Below, piece by piece: positions 46,012 to 56,401 of a DNA stretch of 64,000 nt. The position numbers were made by a program, and so were the translations under genes. Below the pieces are notes generated by a model. It made no database searches. It worked only from the letters and a program-made list of their open reading frames with translations, and was not told the origin of the DNA. The DNA comes from an uncultured Pseudoteredinibacter sp. (GTDB lineage: Bacteria > Pseudomonadota > Gammaproteobacteria > Pseudomonadales > Cellvibrionaceae), in contig NZ_CANMYE010000003.1 of NCBI RefSeq assembly GCF_947502065.1, positions 1 through 64,000 of the forward strand. Direction: 5' to 3'. Every line of letters starts with the position of its first letter. Within the stretch, counting starts at the first letter, position 1.

Positions 46012-49000
46012 TCAAGCCATACGGTCGATAAGCTCTTGGGCTTCCTTTTGCTGCCCCTCATCACCTTCGTTGACAACTTCCTCTAGGATTTCTTTGGCGC
46101 CCTCTTTGTCTCCCATATCCATATAGGCGCGAGCGAGATCTAACTTAGTCGCCACCTCATCACTATCAGCCAAAAAGTCCAGCTCATTACTAAGCTCACT
46201 TGCCGCCTCAGCAGGCTTCTCTTCCAGCTCGCTATTGATGGCAGGCTCATCTCCCAAAGAGATATCCAGCGCTGCTAAATCATCACCCAATTCTTCAGTA
46301 CCGCCAGCCAAATCACCAACTGAAAGATCGGAAGCTGGCAAATCCATATCCGTGGCAGCCAAGGCATCTAAATCTTTAGCTTCCTCACCAAAATCAGAAC
46401 TAAAGTCATCATCTGCTGACAGCTCCACTGAAGGATCCGCATCCAAATCCAGCTCAGCATCCAAATCCAGTTCATCATTAAGGCCTAACTCGGAATCCAG
46501 TTCTTTATCAAGCTCTGCTAAATCTAACTCACCGCCAGCACCCAAATCGAGATCGTCTTCTGCATTCGCATCGAGCTCTAAACTCAAGTCAAAATCATCT
46601 GGCTCATCAAGGCTTTCAGCTTCGGCAGCTTGCCCAGCTGACTCCGCCCGAGACTCTGGCTCGTCATGCATGGTTAGACTTCCAACCACCGTTGCGCCCA
46701 ACGCGGCGGCGCCAGCTGCTGCAACAGCCGCTGTTTTCTCATCCAACTGCAACGCTGGCTCTTCAACTTCATCCGACGCTTCTGTGCTATCTAAGTCGTC
46801 AGACGTCGACAAATCCAAATCAACATCTTCTAACTCAGCCAAGCCCTGCTCTGCATCATCTTCTAAACTAAAATCATCCAATGCAGCTAGGGCATCTTCA
46901 GCACTATCGACCGAGCTTTGCGCACTGCTATCTTCTAGCTCTTCGGACACGGTCTCGAGCGGCTCATCAAGAGCTGTCTCAAATTCAATATCGCCAAGGC
47001 CGTCAATTTCATCTTCCAATCCAGAGGTATCGAACTCAGTTTCTGTTTCTGATTCGGTCAAACTGACTGGCGTATCTTCCGTCGCCTCATCCAAACCAAG
47101 CGCCAGATCAAACTCAATATCCGATAATTCATTGCCATCTTCTGCATTGCCATCATCAAGATTCAAATCGTCTAGGCCTTCAATAGGCTCAATAATTTCA
47201 TCTTCTTGCGCTAATGAATCTAAACCACCTGCATCTAGGCCTTGCGAGTCTTGATCTAAGCTAAAGTCCATATCTGAAAGATCAAATTCATCGGCATCAG
47301 CATCTAACTGCAGATCATCCAAACTTTGCTCTTCATCGTTTATTTCCAAGCCAAGAGCGTCGAGCGCATCAGTCGCGTTTTCAGGGCCTCCCATGCTGTC
47401 ACGCAAGCTAGCAATTTTAGCGAGCGTGGCATCATCGGCAGACTTATCTAAGATTTCAGCCTGCTCATCAAAAGCGGTGTAATTTTTAGCTTCACTGAAG
47501 ACTTCTAGCAACTTAAGTCTCGCAGCGCTGTCTTCGGACTGCTCAGCTAAATGCCCCCGCAATAAGCTTTCAGCCTGATCAAATTTGCCGTAAGCAATAT
47601 AAACATCAGCTTCAGCTAAAACGTCATTCTCTTCTTGCTGAGCTTGAGCCTCTTCAGCTTGACCTTCTTGATTGTCAAAAGAAGTGACATCCAGTTCAGG
47701 CTCAATGGCTTCTTCATCCTCATCTTTTCGACGGCGCAATATCGCCCAAGCAGCTAGTAAAATTGCCAACAAAGCACCGCCGATATAGAGGATGTTATCC
47801 ATCAACATATCAACTATGCCAGGTTCAGCTTTTGGTGTACTGACTACAGCAGCTACTTTCTTCTTGGCTACAGGCTTGGCTTTAGCCGGTTCAGGATCGG
47901 CCTTGACCTCAGCTTCAGCCTCTTCATCGGCTACAAGCTCGGCTAACTTTTCGGAATCCTGCGAAGTGCTTTCAATGCTATCTTTATAGGCGTCGTTAAG
48001 CGGATCAATAACGTCTTCTTGAGGTGTATCTGCAAGCTGCGAATCACCTTTCTGCGCAGCCAACTGCAAGGCACGCATCTGCTCGCTACTCACCTCAACC
48101 AGTCGTTCCATGGTTTCGATTTGGGCTTCTAGATCCGCAAGACGTGATTTTAGCTCATTATTTTCGCGCTGCGATTTATCCAACTGCTCCAGAGCTTGGC
48201 TTAGCTCCGCTTGGCCGCTTCCCGCACCACGACTAGCCGACCCAGCAGTTTCACTGCCGCTCGCCAAGGTCACCCGGCCACTCGCTTGTTGAGCACTGCT
48301 GTCACGACGAGCTCGACTGGCCACCGCATCAATTGGGGCACCCACATCACCATTAGCATTACCGGACCAGTCAGTATTTTGCTGGGCTACTTCAGCAATC
48401 GCTTGACGCGCTGTTAATCGAGAAATTTCAGATTCTGTTGGGATTCTTAAAACTTGCCCGCGACGCAGGCGATTGATATTGCCGTCGATAAAGGCTTCGG
48501 GGTTAAGACGCTGAATGGCCAGCATTGTTTGTTGGATGCTCGCGCCTCGGCTAGGTCGAACCTGGCTGGCAATCCCCCACAATGTTTCGTTGGCACCTAC
48601 AGGGCCATAGCTGCTAGTCGACTCAGCTTCATTTTGAGGGGGCTGTGTGCTTGGCTCTACAGGCTCGGCTGGTTCTGCTACCGGGCGAGTTACTGGCTCA
48701 CTCGGCTTTGGGCGTCGCTGAACCCTATTTTGTGGTTTTGGTGCCGCAGGTTTAGCCGCTTGGACAGCTGGCGCAGCATCTTCAGTAAACACCGGCAGGT
48801 CCATTAACAAGGTGTATTCACGTAAAATACGACCTGCAGGCCATCGAGTTTCAACCAAAAAGTTTAAATAAGGCTCTTGAACTTGACGATCACTCCGTAC
48901 TCTCAGCACGGGTCCGCCAGGGGCTTTTAAATCGACGGTAAACTTTAAGCCTGTTAAGAAGTAATTGCGCTCAATCCCAGCACGCTTAAAGTCATCACCT

Positions 49001-49185
49001 GATGCCAAAGCCGCTATAATTTCACCTTTATCCAAATCACGAGTTTGCAGTAGTTTAATTTCTGCATCTAGAGGTTGGTTAAGTGTGGAGTGTAATGTTA
49101 TCTCCCCGAGGCCTAAAGCACTTAAACCCGGTGACGACATAGCTGTAACCAAACCGATAGCTACCGCCAAATTACCAAGACGCAT
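46012..49185 (-). CDS. fimV: FimV-like type IV pilus assembly / polarity protein
   Basis: A 1057-residue inner-membrane protein in the FimV family, which organises the cell pole and type IV pilus and chemotaxis proteins. After a signal segment (1-25) comes the conserved FimV N-terminus (GLGEITLHSTLNQPLDAEIK), a LysM-type peptidoglycan domain (about 192-250), a coiled coil (about 330-375), one membrane helix (about 455-482), a TPR stretch (about 520-600), a very acidic low-complexity region, and the conserved C-terminal TPR (LDLARAYMDMGDKEGAKEIL). An Ala-rich hydrophobic insert (about 815-838) interrupts the acidic region. The gene is a separate unit, ended by the terminator at 45964-45987. 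Confidence 0.95.
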   Translation of the reverse strand: MRLGNLAVAIGLVTAMSSPGLSALGLGEITLHSTLNQPLDAEIKLLQTRDLDKGEIIAALASGDDFKRAGIERNYFLTGLKFTVDLKAPGGPVLRVRSDRQVQEPYLNFLVETRWPAGRILREYTLLMDLPVFTEDAAPAVQAAKPAAPKPQNRVQRRPKPSEPVTRPVAEPAEPVEPSTQPPQNEAESTSSYGPVGANETLWGIASQVRPSRGASIQQTMLAIQRLNPEAFIDGNINRLRRGQVLRIPTESEISRLTARQAIAEVAQQNTDWSGNANGDVGAPIDAVASRARRDSSAQQASGRVTLASGSETAGSASRGAGSGQAELSQALEQLDKSQRENNELKSRLADLEAQIETMERLVEVSSEQMRALQLAAQKGDSQLADTPQEDVIDPLNDAYKDSIESTSQDSEKLAELVADEEAEAEVKADPEPAKAKPVAKKKVAAVVSTPKAEPGIVDMLMDNILYIGGALLAILLAAWAILRRRKDEDEEAIEPELDVTSFDNQEGQAEEAQAQQEENDVLAEADVYIAYGKFDQAESLLRGHLAEQSEDSAARLKLLEVFSEAKNYTAFDEQAEILDKSADDATLAKIASLRDSMGGPENATDALDALGLEINDEEQSLDDLQLDADADEFDLSDMDFSLDQDSQGLDAGGLDSLAQEDEIIEPIEGLDDLNLDDGNAEDGNELSDIEFDLALGLDEATEDTPVSLTESETETEFDTSGLEDEIDGLGDIEFETALDEPLETVSEELEDSSAQSSVDSAEDALAALDDFSLEDDAEQGLAELEDVDLDLSTSDDLDSTEASDEVEEPALQLDEKTAAVAAAGAAALGATVVGSLTMHDEPESRAESAGQAAEAESLDEPDDFDLSLELDANAEDDLDLGAGGELDLAELDKELDSELGLNDELDLDAELDLDADPSVELSADDDFSSDFGEEAKDLDALAATDMDLPASDLSVGDLAGGTEELGDDLAALDISLGDEPAINSELEEKPAEAASELSNELDFLADSDEVATKLDLARAYMDMGDKEGAKEILEEVVNEGDEGQQKEAQELIDRMA

Positions 49186-49707
49186 AGGATGATCCTTTAA
49201 TTTTTTGCTTGGTTCGAGGAGTAAAACCCCTATCTCTCTTTGTGTTTAAAGCCGTATTGCCCCTGTGCTAGGCGCCATACAATAAACACAAAGCACAAAT
49301 CCGCCGACCTTTAGGTTTGTCACCTAAAACGCTCAGAGGATAATGTGCCAACTCTGCAGTGAAACATAAGCGCCCCTTTCGAGCCGCCCGAGTGCTAAGG
49401 CATCATTCCTATCATTTCGGCTAATTCGCTTTAGAGTTGAGCTGCATAAGCGCCCAGAGCCAATTATTAAGAAATGTGAATAAAGCCTAGAATAACTCTT
49501 CACAATTGCACGTAAGTATTCAATATAAATAGGCTTTTCGCAACTATTCGCCCAATTTTAGAGGGCATAATTCGAGCTTTAATTGAGCGAAACCGCCTAG
49601 ATTGAAAGATTCAGATAAAAAATGAGAGGGCTATCACAGGGGGACTGGGACATTGAACCAAAGAGAAGCGAGGCAGCGGCTCAGCGCAGCTGCCTGCTTT
49701 TGGCGCT
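49186..49707. other. Gene-free stretch upstream of fimV
   Basis: About 520 bases between asd and fimV. It should hold the fimV promoter. TTGCGA with AATACT 17 bases later on the minus strand (around 49510-49545) is a candidate, but weak. A short imperfect hairpin at 49671-49695 (AGGCAGC/GCTGCCT) may end asd. Nothing else recognised. Confidence 0.35.
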
Positions 49708-50823
49708 TTAAGCTTCTCGCAGTATCGCCAACATGCGGCGTAAGGGCTCCGCAGCCCCCCACAACAGCTGATCACCCACTGTAAAGGCCGATAAATACTG
49801 CGGCCCCATATTCATCTTACGTAATCGGCCCACCGGCACAGAAAGTGTCCCTGTCACGGCGGTTGGGGTTAAATCGCTCAAGGTTTGCTCGCGGTTATTG
49901 GGCACAACTTTAGACCACTGACTGGCCTCATCCAACATCGACTCAATATCAGCCAGCGGCACATCCTGCCTAAGCTTGATAGTCAAAGCTTGTGAATGAC
50001 AGCGCATCGCACCGACGCGGACACATAAACCATCAACCGGAACAGGCTTGGCATCCAAGCCTAGGATTTTGTTGGTCTCCGCCTGCCCTTTCCATTCTTC
50101 ACGACTTTGGAAGTTATCTAGCTGACGATCAATATAAGGCAGCAAGCTCCCCGCCAGAGGGACACCAAACTCATCTGTTGGCAAATCTTGGCTTCGCATA
50201 TGCTCAGCCACCTTACGATCGATCTCCAAAATCGCGCTGGCAGGATCGGCCAGCTCTGGGGCTACCGCATCTCGAATACTGCCCATTTGTGAAATCAACT
50301 CACGCATATTTCGGGCACCAGCACCTGAGGCCGCCTGATAGGTCATGGCACTAACCCACTCCACCAGGCCTGCTTTAAATAAACCGCCTAAGCCCATGAG
50401 CATTAAGCTGACGGTACAGTTACCACCAATGTAGTTTTTAACACCTTTTGCCAAACCATCTCGAATCACTTTATTGTTCACAGGATCCAAAACAATAATG
50501 GCATCATCGGCCATCCGAAGACTTGAGGCAGCGTCAATCCAATAGCCCTGCCAACCCGTCTCGCGTAATTTCCCATAAACCGCCGAGGTATAATCTCCGC
50601 CTTGGCAGGTCAAAACGACATCCAGCTTACTTAAACTTTCAATATCGTAGGCATCTTGCAATGGCTCAATATCGCGACCAATATCCGGCCCTGCACCACC
50701 CACATTTGAGGTGGTATAAAAAACCGGCTCTAAATCTTGGCCACTAAAATCATTTTCAGCGCGCATGCGTTCCATCAAAACGGAACCCACCATGCCTCGC
50801 CAACCTACAAAACCTACACGCAT
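49708..50823 (-). CDS. asd: Aspartate-semialdehyde dehydrogenase
   Basis: Makes aspartate semialdehyde for lysine, methionine, threonine and cell-wall diaminopimelate. The 371-residue protein has the NADP loop [18 protein letters not shown], the catalytic cysteine in GGNCTVS (Cys136), and [33 protein letters not shown] further on. ATG 50823. It lies between leuB and fimV, its usual place in this group. Confidence 0.97.
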   Translation of the reverse strand: MRVGFVGWRGMVGSVLMERMRAENDFSGQDLEPVFYTTSNVGGAGPDIGRDIEPLQDAYDIESLSKLDVVLTCQGGDYTSAVYGKLRETGWQGYWIDAASSLRMADDAIIVLDPVNNKVIRDGLAKGVKNYIGGNCTVSLMLMGLGGLFKAGLVEWVSAMTYQAASGAGARNMRELISQMGSIRDAVAPELADPASAILEIDRKVAEHMRSQDLPTDEFGVPLAGSLLPYIDRQLDNFQSREEWKGQAETNKILGLDAKPVPVDGLCVRVGAMRCHSQALTIKLRQDVPLADIESMLDEASQWSKVVPNNREQTLSDLTPTAVTGTLSVPVGRLRKMNMGPQYLSAFTVGDQLLWGAAEPLRRMLAILREA

Positions 50824-51066
50824 TGTTTTCTCTCTTTCACGTACTGTGATGTGCTATATGTGCTGCTATTGTGGTGCTTAAGCGGAGCTAAAAATCCGCG
50901 TTTAAGCTTTTAATTCTAGCCGCCCTATTTGCCAACAAAAAAATTAACAATGGGCGATCTTAAATCCCAAGGCATTCCTCTTTTTGAGTTTACGCCTTCA
51001 GGTTTTTACGAGCATATTACTTTGTGCTACAACTATGGTGCTCGCGGTTTTAATTTTTAGAAATCT

Positions 51067-52140
51067 CTAAAGAGCAGCTACTACAGCATCGCCCATTTCA
51101 CTGGTGCTCACCTTTTTCATACCGTCAGTATAAATATCAGCGGTACGCAGCCCTTGATCCAATACCTTAGATACCGCTTCTTCGATTTGCTCTGCAGCCT
51201 CTGACATGTCGAGTGAATAACGCAACATCATAGCTACCGACAAAATAGTCGCCAGTGGATTAGCAATACCCTGCCCAGCAATATCGGGGGCCGAGCCGTG
51301 ACAAGGTTCGTACATGCCACAACCATTTTTATCCAACGATGCCGAAGGCAACATACCGATAGAACCGGTCAACATGGCTGCCGCATCCGATAAAATATCG
51401 CCAAACATATTGCCTGTAACAATCACATCAAATTGCTTTGGCGCACGAACCAATTGCATCGCGGCATTATCAACATACATATGACTTAGCTCGACATCTG
51501 GATATTCAGCAGACAGACGATCCATTACCTCTCGCCACAATACAGTAGCTTCCAGAACGTTAGCCTTATCAACTGAACACACTTTCTTGCCACGTTTACG
51601 TGCCATTTCAAAAGCATTGCGGCCAATACGCTCGATTTCATGTTCGGCATACACATAGGTGTTATAGCCTTGGCGCTCACCATTCTCTAGGGTACGAATG
51701 CCACGAGGCTGACCAAAATAAATACCGCCAGTCAGTTCTCGAACAATCAAGATATCTAAACCAGAAACCACTTCCGGCTTTAAAGTAGAAGCCTCGGCCA
51801 GTTGAGGATACAAAATTGCTGGACGCAAATTGGCAAACAACTCTAACTCAGAGCGAATCTTCAACAAACCTTTCTCAGGGCGAATTGCGGCATCGAGCTG
51901 ATCCCATTTAGGGCCACCAACCGCACCTAACAAAATCGCATCAGACGCGCGCGCTAGAGCCAAGGTCTCGTCGCTCAGTGGCACACCGTATTCATCGATA
52001 GAGGCACCCCCAAGCTTGCCATGGCTAAACTCGATACCTAGCGAACCACTGGTGTTAATCGCATCGAGAACCTTTTTTGCCTCAGCGACTATCTCAGGCC
52101 CAATTCCATCACCGGGTAAAATCAATACCGTTTTTGACAT
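51067..52140 (-). CDS. leuB: 3-isopropylmalate dehydrogenase
   Basis: Oxidative decarboxylation step of leucine synthesis, 357 residues. [20 protein letters not shown] opens the protein, [47 protein letters not shown], and [19 protein letters not shown] identify the family. The frame is open to a TTG at 52152; ATG 52140 is the family start. Third gene of leuCDB. Confidence 0.97.
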   Translation of the reverse strand: MSKTVLILPGDGIGPEIVAEAKKVLDAINTSGSLGIEFSHGKLGGASIDEYGVPLSDETLALARASDAILLGAVGGPKWDQLDAAIRPEKGLLKIRSELELFANLRPAILYPQLAEASTLKPEVVSGLDILIVRELTGGIYFGQPRGIRTLENGERQGYNTYVYAEHEIERIGRNAFEMARKRGKKVCSVDKANVLEATVLWREVMDRLSAEYPDVELSHMYVDNAAMQLVRAPKQFDVIVTGNMFGDILSDAAAMLTGSIGMLPSASLDKNGCGMYEPCHGSAPDIAGQGIANPLATILSVAMMLRYSLDMSEAAEQIEEAVSKVLDQGLRTADIYTDGMKKVSTSEMGDAVVAAL

Positions 52141-52198
52141 GCTAAATTCCAATTAAATTCTTGGTGTTGCTTTCTTTTTAAAAAGTCAGCAATTCAAC

Positions 52199-52843
52199 TT
52201 ATAAGTCTTGAAACAACCAAGGCGAGCTGGCTCGACGCTGCTGTTCAAACTTTTTAATATCTTCACTATGCTGTAGGGTTAAACCAATATCGTCCAAACC
52301 ATTTAGCAAGCAGTGACGACGGAAGGAATCGACTTCAAAGCCATATTCACTACCATCTGGGCTGATTACTTTTTGCGCTTCTAAATCGACAACGATACTG
52401 TAGCCTTCCTTGTCATACATTTGCTGAAACAAGCTATCAACAACATCTTCAGGCAACACCACAGGCAATAAGCCATTTTTAAAACAGTTATTAAAAAAGA
52501 TATCGGCGAAGCTTGGGGCAATAACACAGCGAATACCAAAATCATCCAGCGCCCAAGGCGCGTGTTCACGACTAGAGCCACAACCAAAATTCTTACGCGC
52601 CAATAATATCTGGGCACCCTGATAGCGCTCTTGATTTAAGGCAAACTCTGGGTTTATTGGGCGCTGGCTATTGTCTTGACCAGGGTAGCCCTCATCCAAA
52701 TAACGCAGCTCATCAAATAAGTTAGGGCCAAAACCACTACGCTTAATGGATTTCAAAAATTGCTTTGGGATAATTAAATCCGTATCCACATTGGCGCGAT
52801 CCATCGGTGCAAGCAAACCCTGCAAACGAGTAAAAGCTTTCAT
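52199..52843 (-). CDS. leuD: 3-isopropylmalate dehydratase small subunit
   Basis: The small subunit of isopropylmalate isomerase, 214 residues. [35 protein letters not shown] and [17 protein letters not shown] are the family blocks. ATG 52843. It follows leuC by 20 bases, so the two subunits are cotranscribed. Confidence 0.97.
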   Translation of the reverse strand: MKAFTRLQGLLAPMDRANVDTDLIIPKQFLKSIKRSGFGPNLFDELRYLDEGYPGQDNSQRPINPEFALNQERYQGAQILLARKNFGCGSSREHAPWALDDFGIRCVIAPSFADIFFNNCFKNGLLPVVLPEDVVDSLFQQMYDKEGYSIVVDLEAQKVISPDGSEYGFEVDSFRRHCLLNGLDDIGLTLQHSEDIKKFEQQRRASSPWLFQDL

Positions 52844-52863
52844 AATATTTTCCTTTGCCTGGC

Positions 52864-54291
52864 TTAGTGCTGCATCAATTCACGTACATCAATGAAATGA
52901 CCTGCAATCGCAGCTGCCGCTGCCATCTCAGGGCCAACCAAATGGGTGCGACCACCATAACCTTGACGACCTTCAAAATTTCGATTTGAGGTGGAGGCGC
53001 AATGCTCACCTGCACCGAGCTTGTCAGCATTCATGGCCAAGCACATAGAACACCCCGGCTCACGCCACTCGAGTCCCGCCTCGATAAAGATTTTATCGAG
53101 CCCCTCTTCTTCGGCCTGCGCTTTAACCAAGCCTGAGCCCGGCACAACGATGGCTTCTTTGACGTTATCAGCTTTTTTGCGGCCTTTAACAACGGCGGCT
53201 GCAGCGCGCATATCTTCAATACGGGAATTAGTGCAAGAACCAATAAACACTCGGTCAAGCTGTATATCGGTAATGGCCTGATCGGCATTTAAGCCCATAT
53301 ATTCTAAAGCGCGCTCAATACCTTCTTTCTTTACTGGGTCATTTTCATTGCTTGGGTTAGGTACGGTGGCCGACACTGGCAGCACCATTTCTGGCGAAGT
53401 TCCCCAACTCACCTGTGGCTCAATACTGGCGCCATCGATTTCTATCACGGCATCAAAATGCGCGTCCGCATCAGAATGCAGGTCTCGCCATTGGGCTTCA
53501 GCCATTTCCCACTGCTCACCAGTAGGGGCATATGGGCGCCCTTTCACATAATCCAAGGTAGTCTGATCAACCGCGACCATACCTACTCGAGCACCGCCTT
53601 CAATGGCCATATTGCACACTGTCATGCGGCCTTCCATAGACATGTCTCGAAATACTTGGCCGCCAAACTCGATGGCGTAACCGGTTCCACCTGCAGTGCC
53701 AATTTTACCTATAATGGCCAACACAACATCTTTTGGGCTAACACCAGGGCCAAGCTCCCCATCAACTTTAACCAGCATGTTTTTCATTTTTTTAGCAACC
53801 AAACATTGGCTTGCGAACACATGCTCAACTTCTGAGGTGCCAATACCGTGAGCTAAAGCCCCCAAAGCACCATTAGTCGAAGTATGGGAATCACCACAAA
53901 CAATGGTCATACCTGGCAAGCAAGCCCCGCTTTCAGGGCCGATCACATGCACAATACCTTGGCGCTGATCGTTAATTTTGAACTCTCGCACACCAAAATC
54001 CGCGCAATTATCATCAAGAGTTTGCACCTGTATACGGGCAACATCATCTTTGATACCTGCTACCCCAGCACTGCGTTCAGCGGAGGTGGTTGGGACATTA
54101 TGGTCTGGTGTAGCAATAACAGAGTTAACCCGCCAAAGATCACGCCCGGCCAAACGCAGACCTTCAAAAGCCTGGGGCGAAGTCACTTCATGAATTACAT
54201 GGCGATCAATATAAATTAGGGCCGAGCCGTCATCGCGTTCTTTCACGAAGTGGCTATCCCAGAGCTTGTCATACAAGGTCTTGGCGGACAT
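52864..54291 (-). CDS. leuC: 3-isopropylmalate dehydratase large subunit
   Basis: Large subunit of the leucine-pathway isomerase, an aconitase-family [4Fe-4S] enzyme of 475 residues. Cluster cysteines lie in [14 protein letters not shown] and in [31 protein letters not shown] and [20 protein letters not shown] are typical. ATG 54291 is the family start. An upstream in-frame ATG at 54306 exists but would extend past the conserved N-terminus. It is divergent from a LysR regulator. Confidence 0.97.
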   Translation of the reverse strand: MSAKTLYDKLWDSHFVKERDDGSALIYIDRHVIHEVTSPQAFEGLRLAGRDLWRVNSVIATPDHNVPTTSAERSAGVAGIKDDVARIQVQTLDDNCADFGVREFKINDQRQGIVHVIGPESGACLPGMTIVCGDSHTSTNGALGALAHGIGTSEVEHVFASQCLVAKKMKNMLVKVDGELGPGVSPKDVVLAIIGKIGTAGGTGYAIEFGGQVFRDMSMEGRMTVCNMAIEGGARVGMVAVDQTTLDYVKGRPYAPTGEQWEMAEAQWRDLHSDADAHFDAVIEIDGASIEPQVSWGTSPEMVLPVSATVPNPSNENDPVKKEGIERALEYMGLNADQAITDIQLDRVFIGSCTNSRIEDMRAAAAVVKGRKKADNVKEAIVVPGSGLVKAQAEEEGLDKIFIEAGLEWREPGCSMCLAMNADKLGAGEHCASTSNRNFEGRQGYGGRTHLVGPEMAAAAAIAGHFIDVRELMQH

Positions 54292-54436
54292 ATTCTTGTC
54301 TCTCATTGCAACAGCTTGTTGTGCAAGGCTGTTTGGGTCTACTTATCAGGTCTTATTACTTCGCAAGCCATTTAGATAGCTGGCGAGTAAAGCCCCAGCT
54401 TTATTGCGGGGTATGCATTGCATTCTATGCCCCCAA

Positions 54437-54470
54437 AATGTATAAATCCAATTTATATTTTTCATACATT
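54437..54470. promoter_or_regulatory. LysR-type operator between leuC and the regulator
   Basis: ATAAATCCAATTTAT (54442-54456) has perfect 6-base arms and fits the T-N11-A rule of LysR-family boxes. It is nested within a wider AATGTAT...ATACATT inverted repeat (54437-54443 with 54464-54470). The sites lie 66-99 bases before the regulator start and about 150-180 before leuC. Confidence 0.6.
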
Positions 54471-54535
54471 CGATTCCATTTTGGAATTCGAGAAAACTGT
54501 GTTAAACCCTTAAGCGAGGACTGTAAACGAGACCT

Positions 54536-55408
54536 ATGGATACACAATCACTTAGCGCTTTTTGTGCGGTAGCTGAGCTGCGCTCTTTTTCAGCCGCGGC
54601 GCAAAAGCTTCACCTAACCCAGCCGGCTGTGAGCAAACGCATTTCCGGCCTGGAGGAGCAACTTGACTGTAAACTGTTTGACCGAATTGGTCGTACTGTG
54701 GATTTGACTGAAGCCGGCCGGACACTGCTTCCTAGGGCCAATAAGATTTTAATGGAAGTTGAGGAAACTCGCCGATTAATCAGTGACAAAAGTGGCGAAA
54801 TCAGTGGCACATTGAATATGGCCACCAGCCACCATATTGGCCTTCATCGGCTGCCTCCGGTATTGCGCCAGTTTTCTCAGCAATACCCTAAGGTAAAACT
54901 GGCCATTGACTTTATCGACTCGGAAAAAGCCACCGATAAGATTCTACACGGGCAGCTGGAACTTGCCGTGGTAACACTCGCACCACAAAAACACGAAAAG
55001 ATGATAGCCCAGCATATCTGGCACGACCCTTTGATCTGTGTCGTTGCCCAAGAGCACCCGCTCAACAACGGCCAGGCCATCGAGCTAAAAACCCTTAGTG
55101 AACACCCAGCCATATTACCGGACTTGAGTACCTTCACAGGGCAAATCCTCAAACGACAATTTGATCAGTTTCATTTACCTTTGGATGTCAGCATGGCGAC
55201 CAACTATTTAGAAACCATCAAAATGATGGTTTCAATTGGTCTTGGCTGGAGCGTTTTACCTGAAAGCTTGATCGATGGGCCACTGACGTCTATTGATGTC
55301 CCACAACTTGAAGTCAGTCGAGAGCTGGGCTGCATCTACCATGAAGGGCGCAGCTTATCCAAGGCTGCACAGGCGTTTATTCAGGCTTTGCAGCGCTCAA
55401 CTGACTGA
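54536..55408 (+). CDS. LysR-family transcriptional regulator
   Basis: A 290-residue regulator. The N-terminal winged helix reads LSAFCAVAELRSFSAAAQKL, then HLTQPAVSKRISGLEEQLDC. The effector domain follows a helical linker. It is divergent from leuC, in the position of the PA3122-type regulator of Pseudomonas, so it probably controls leuCDB in response to a leucine-pathway signal. The stop codon overlaps by 32 bases with the convergent next gene. Confidence 0.93.
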   Translation: MDTQSLSAFCAVAELRSFSAAAQKLHLTQPAVSKRISGLEEQLDCKLFDRIGRTVDLTEAGRTLLPRANKILMEVEETRRLISDKSGEISGTLNMATSHHIGLHRLPPVLRQFSQQYPKVKLAIDFIDSEKATDKILHGQLELAVVTLAPQKHEKMIAQHIWHDPLICVVAQEHPLNNGQAIELKTLSEHPAILPDLSTFTGQILKRQFDQFHLPLDVSMATNYLETIKMMVSIGLGWSVLPESLIDGPLTSIDVPQLEVSRELGCIYHEGRSLSKAAQAFIQALQRSTD

Positions 55409-56276
55409 GCCCCCAAAGATTTTCGGCCTGCGCCGCAAAAGAATCACCGTTTCCAGAGTATCGGCGAGTTGAAGATGCAGCCTTACTGTAACGGCTGGCT
55501 GCCTGGGCACGATAGAATTTCCATATTCTAGGCTTGGTGCTTGCCTCCAATAACTGCTCTGCTCTATTAGCGGCGCGCTGCCAAGCATTAGCCGCAGAAT
55601 CAAACTCTGCCAAAGCATCTAGCAGCAACCCCTGCGCTTCAGCCATATTGCCACTGTATCGCGAGAAGCGTCTTGCCAACTTAAGCTGCCCGGCATTAGA
55701 CATGGCCGCCGACCAAGCCAAAAAGCGATTTTCCTGATCAGATAAGCTACCGCGTAGTTGGTCTAGCGCTAGACTTCGCGCCTCCTCATCCTCTAACTGT
55801 CGATACAAACTAAGCAACACCAAGCCTTGGGAAATCGCAGAGCTCGCCTGCTTATCAACACGCTTTGCAATCGCTGCAGCCGACTTTACATCGCCCCCAC
55901 TGTAGAGCTCTTGACTGCTATTAAAGTCCTGCTGCATTGACCACAGCTTGGAATTAAAGCTAGTTTTTGCTTGCTCTAGCTGATCAGCTCGATAGGCCTT
56001 TGCGGCTTGTAAAGAAGACAAAACCGATGGAAAAGCATTCGGCCCCTGCCAATGGCAGTAACGGCTTATTTTTCCTTCATTTTCGGAACACTGCTCTATT
56101 AACTGACTTTCCTGTGTCTTGCAGGCCTCGCCCCATACATTCCACAAACCATCACATCGACAATCAATCTTCTGACATTGCTGGATGTTTTGCGCAGACA
56201 CTTGAACAGCACCCACTAAAAGAAGGAAAACGACCGATTGAGAATACAGCAAGACAGAGCGCAGCTTAGCTGACAT
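55377..56276 (-). CDS. Exported hypothetical protein
   Basis: An unrecognised secreted protein of 299 residues. It has a signal peptide (LYSQSVVFLLLVGAVQVSA, near 10-28), then a cysteine-rich segment with six or so cysteines (about 33-75, CQKIDCRCDGLWNVWGEAC), followed by a helical, Ala/Gln/Ser-rich body to the C-terminus. The cysteines probably form disulphides in the periplasm. The longest frame starts at 56324; ATG 56276 begins the signal peptide and has a GGGGG site upstream. Tail-to-tail overlap of 32 bases with the LysR gene. Confidence 0.7.
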   Translation of the reverse strand: MSAKLRSVLLYSQSVVFLLLVGAVQVSAQNIQQCQKIDCRCDGLWNVWGEACKTQESQLIEQCSENEGKISRYCHWQGPNAFPSVLSSLQAAKAYRADQLEQAKTSFNSKLWSMQQDFNSSQELYSGGDVKSAAAIAKRVDKQASSAISQGLVLLSLYRQLEDEEARSLALDQLRGSLSDQENRFLAWSAAMSNAGQLKLARRFSRYSGNMAEAQGLLLDALAEFDSAANAWQRAANRAEQLLEASTKPRIWKFYRAQAASRYSKAASSTRRYSGNGDSFAAQAENLWGLSQLSAAKPE

Positions 56277-56401
56277 GAGAAACCCCCGTACAAAATTCGC
56301 CCGAGTTGTTATATTTGTGAACATCCTTGTTGCCGACGGGCAAGACTGACAACACGCTACTCTTGCCGCTTAAAGACGTCAAGTAGAAGCTGCAGCTAAG
56401 C

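Noticed and set aside
46235..47254. 339-codon Ser-rich ORF on the plus strand opposite fimV
   Set aside because: It is the antisense of the Glu/Asp/Leu-rich acidic region of fimV; codons such as GAA and GAT give Ser and Ile on the other strand. No ribosome-binding site or recognisable domain.
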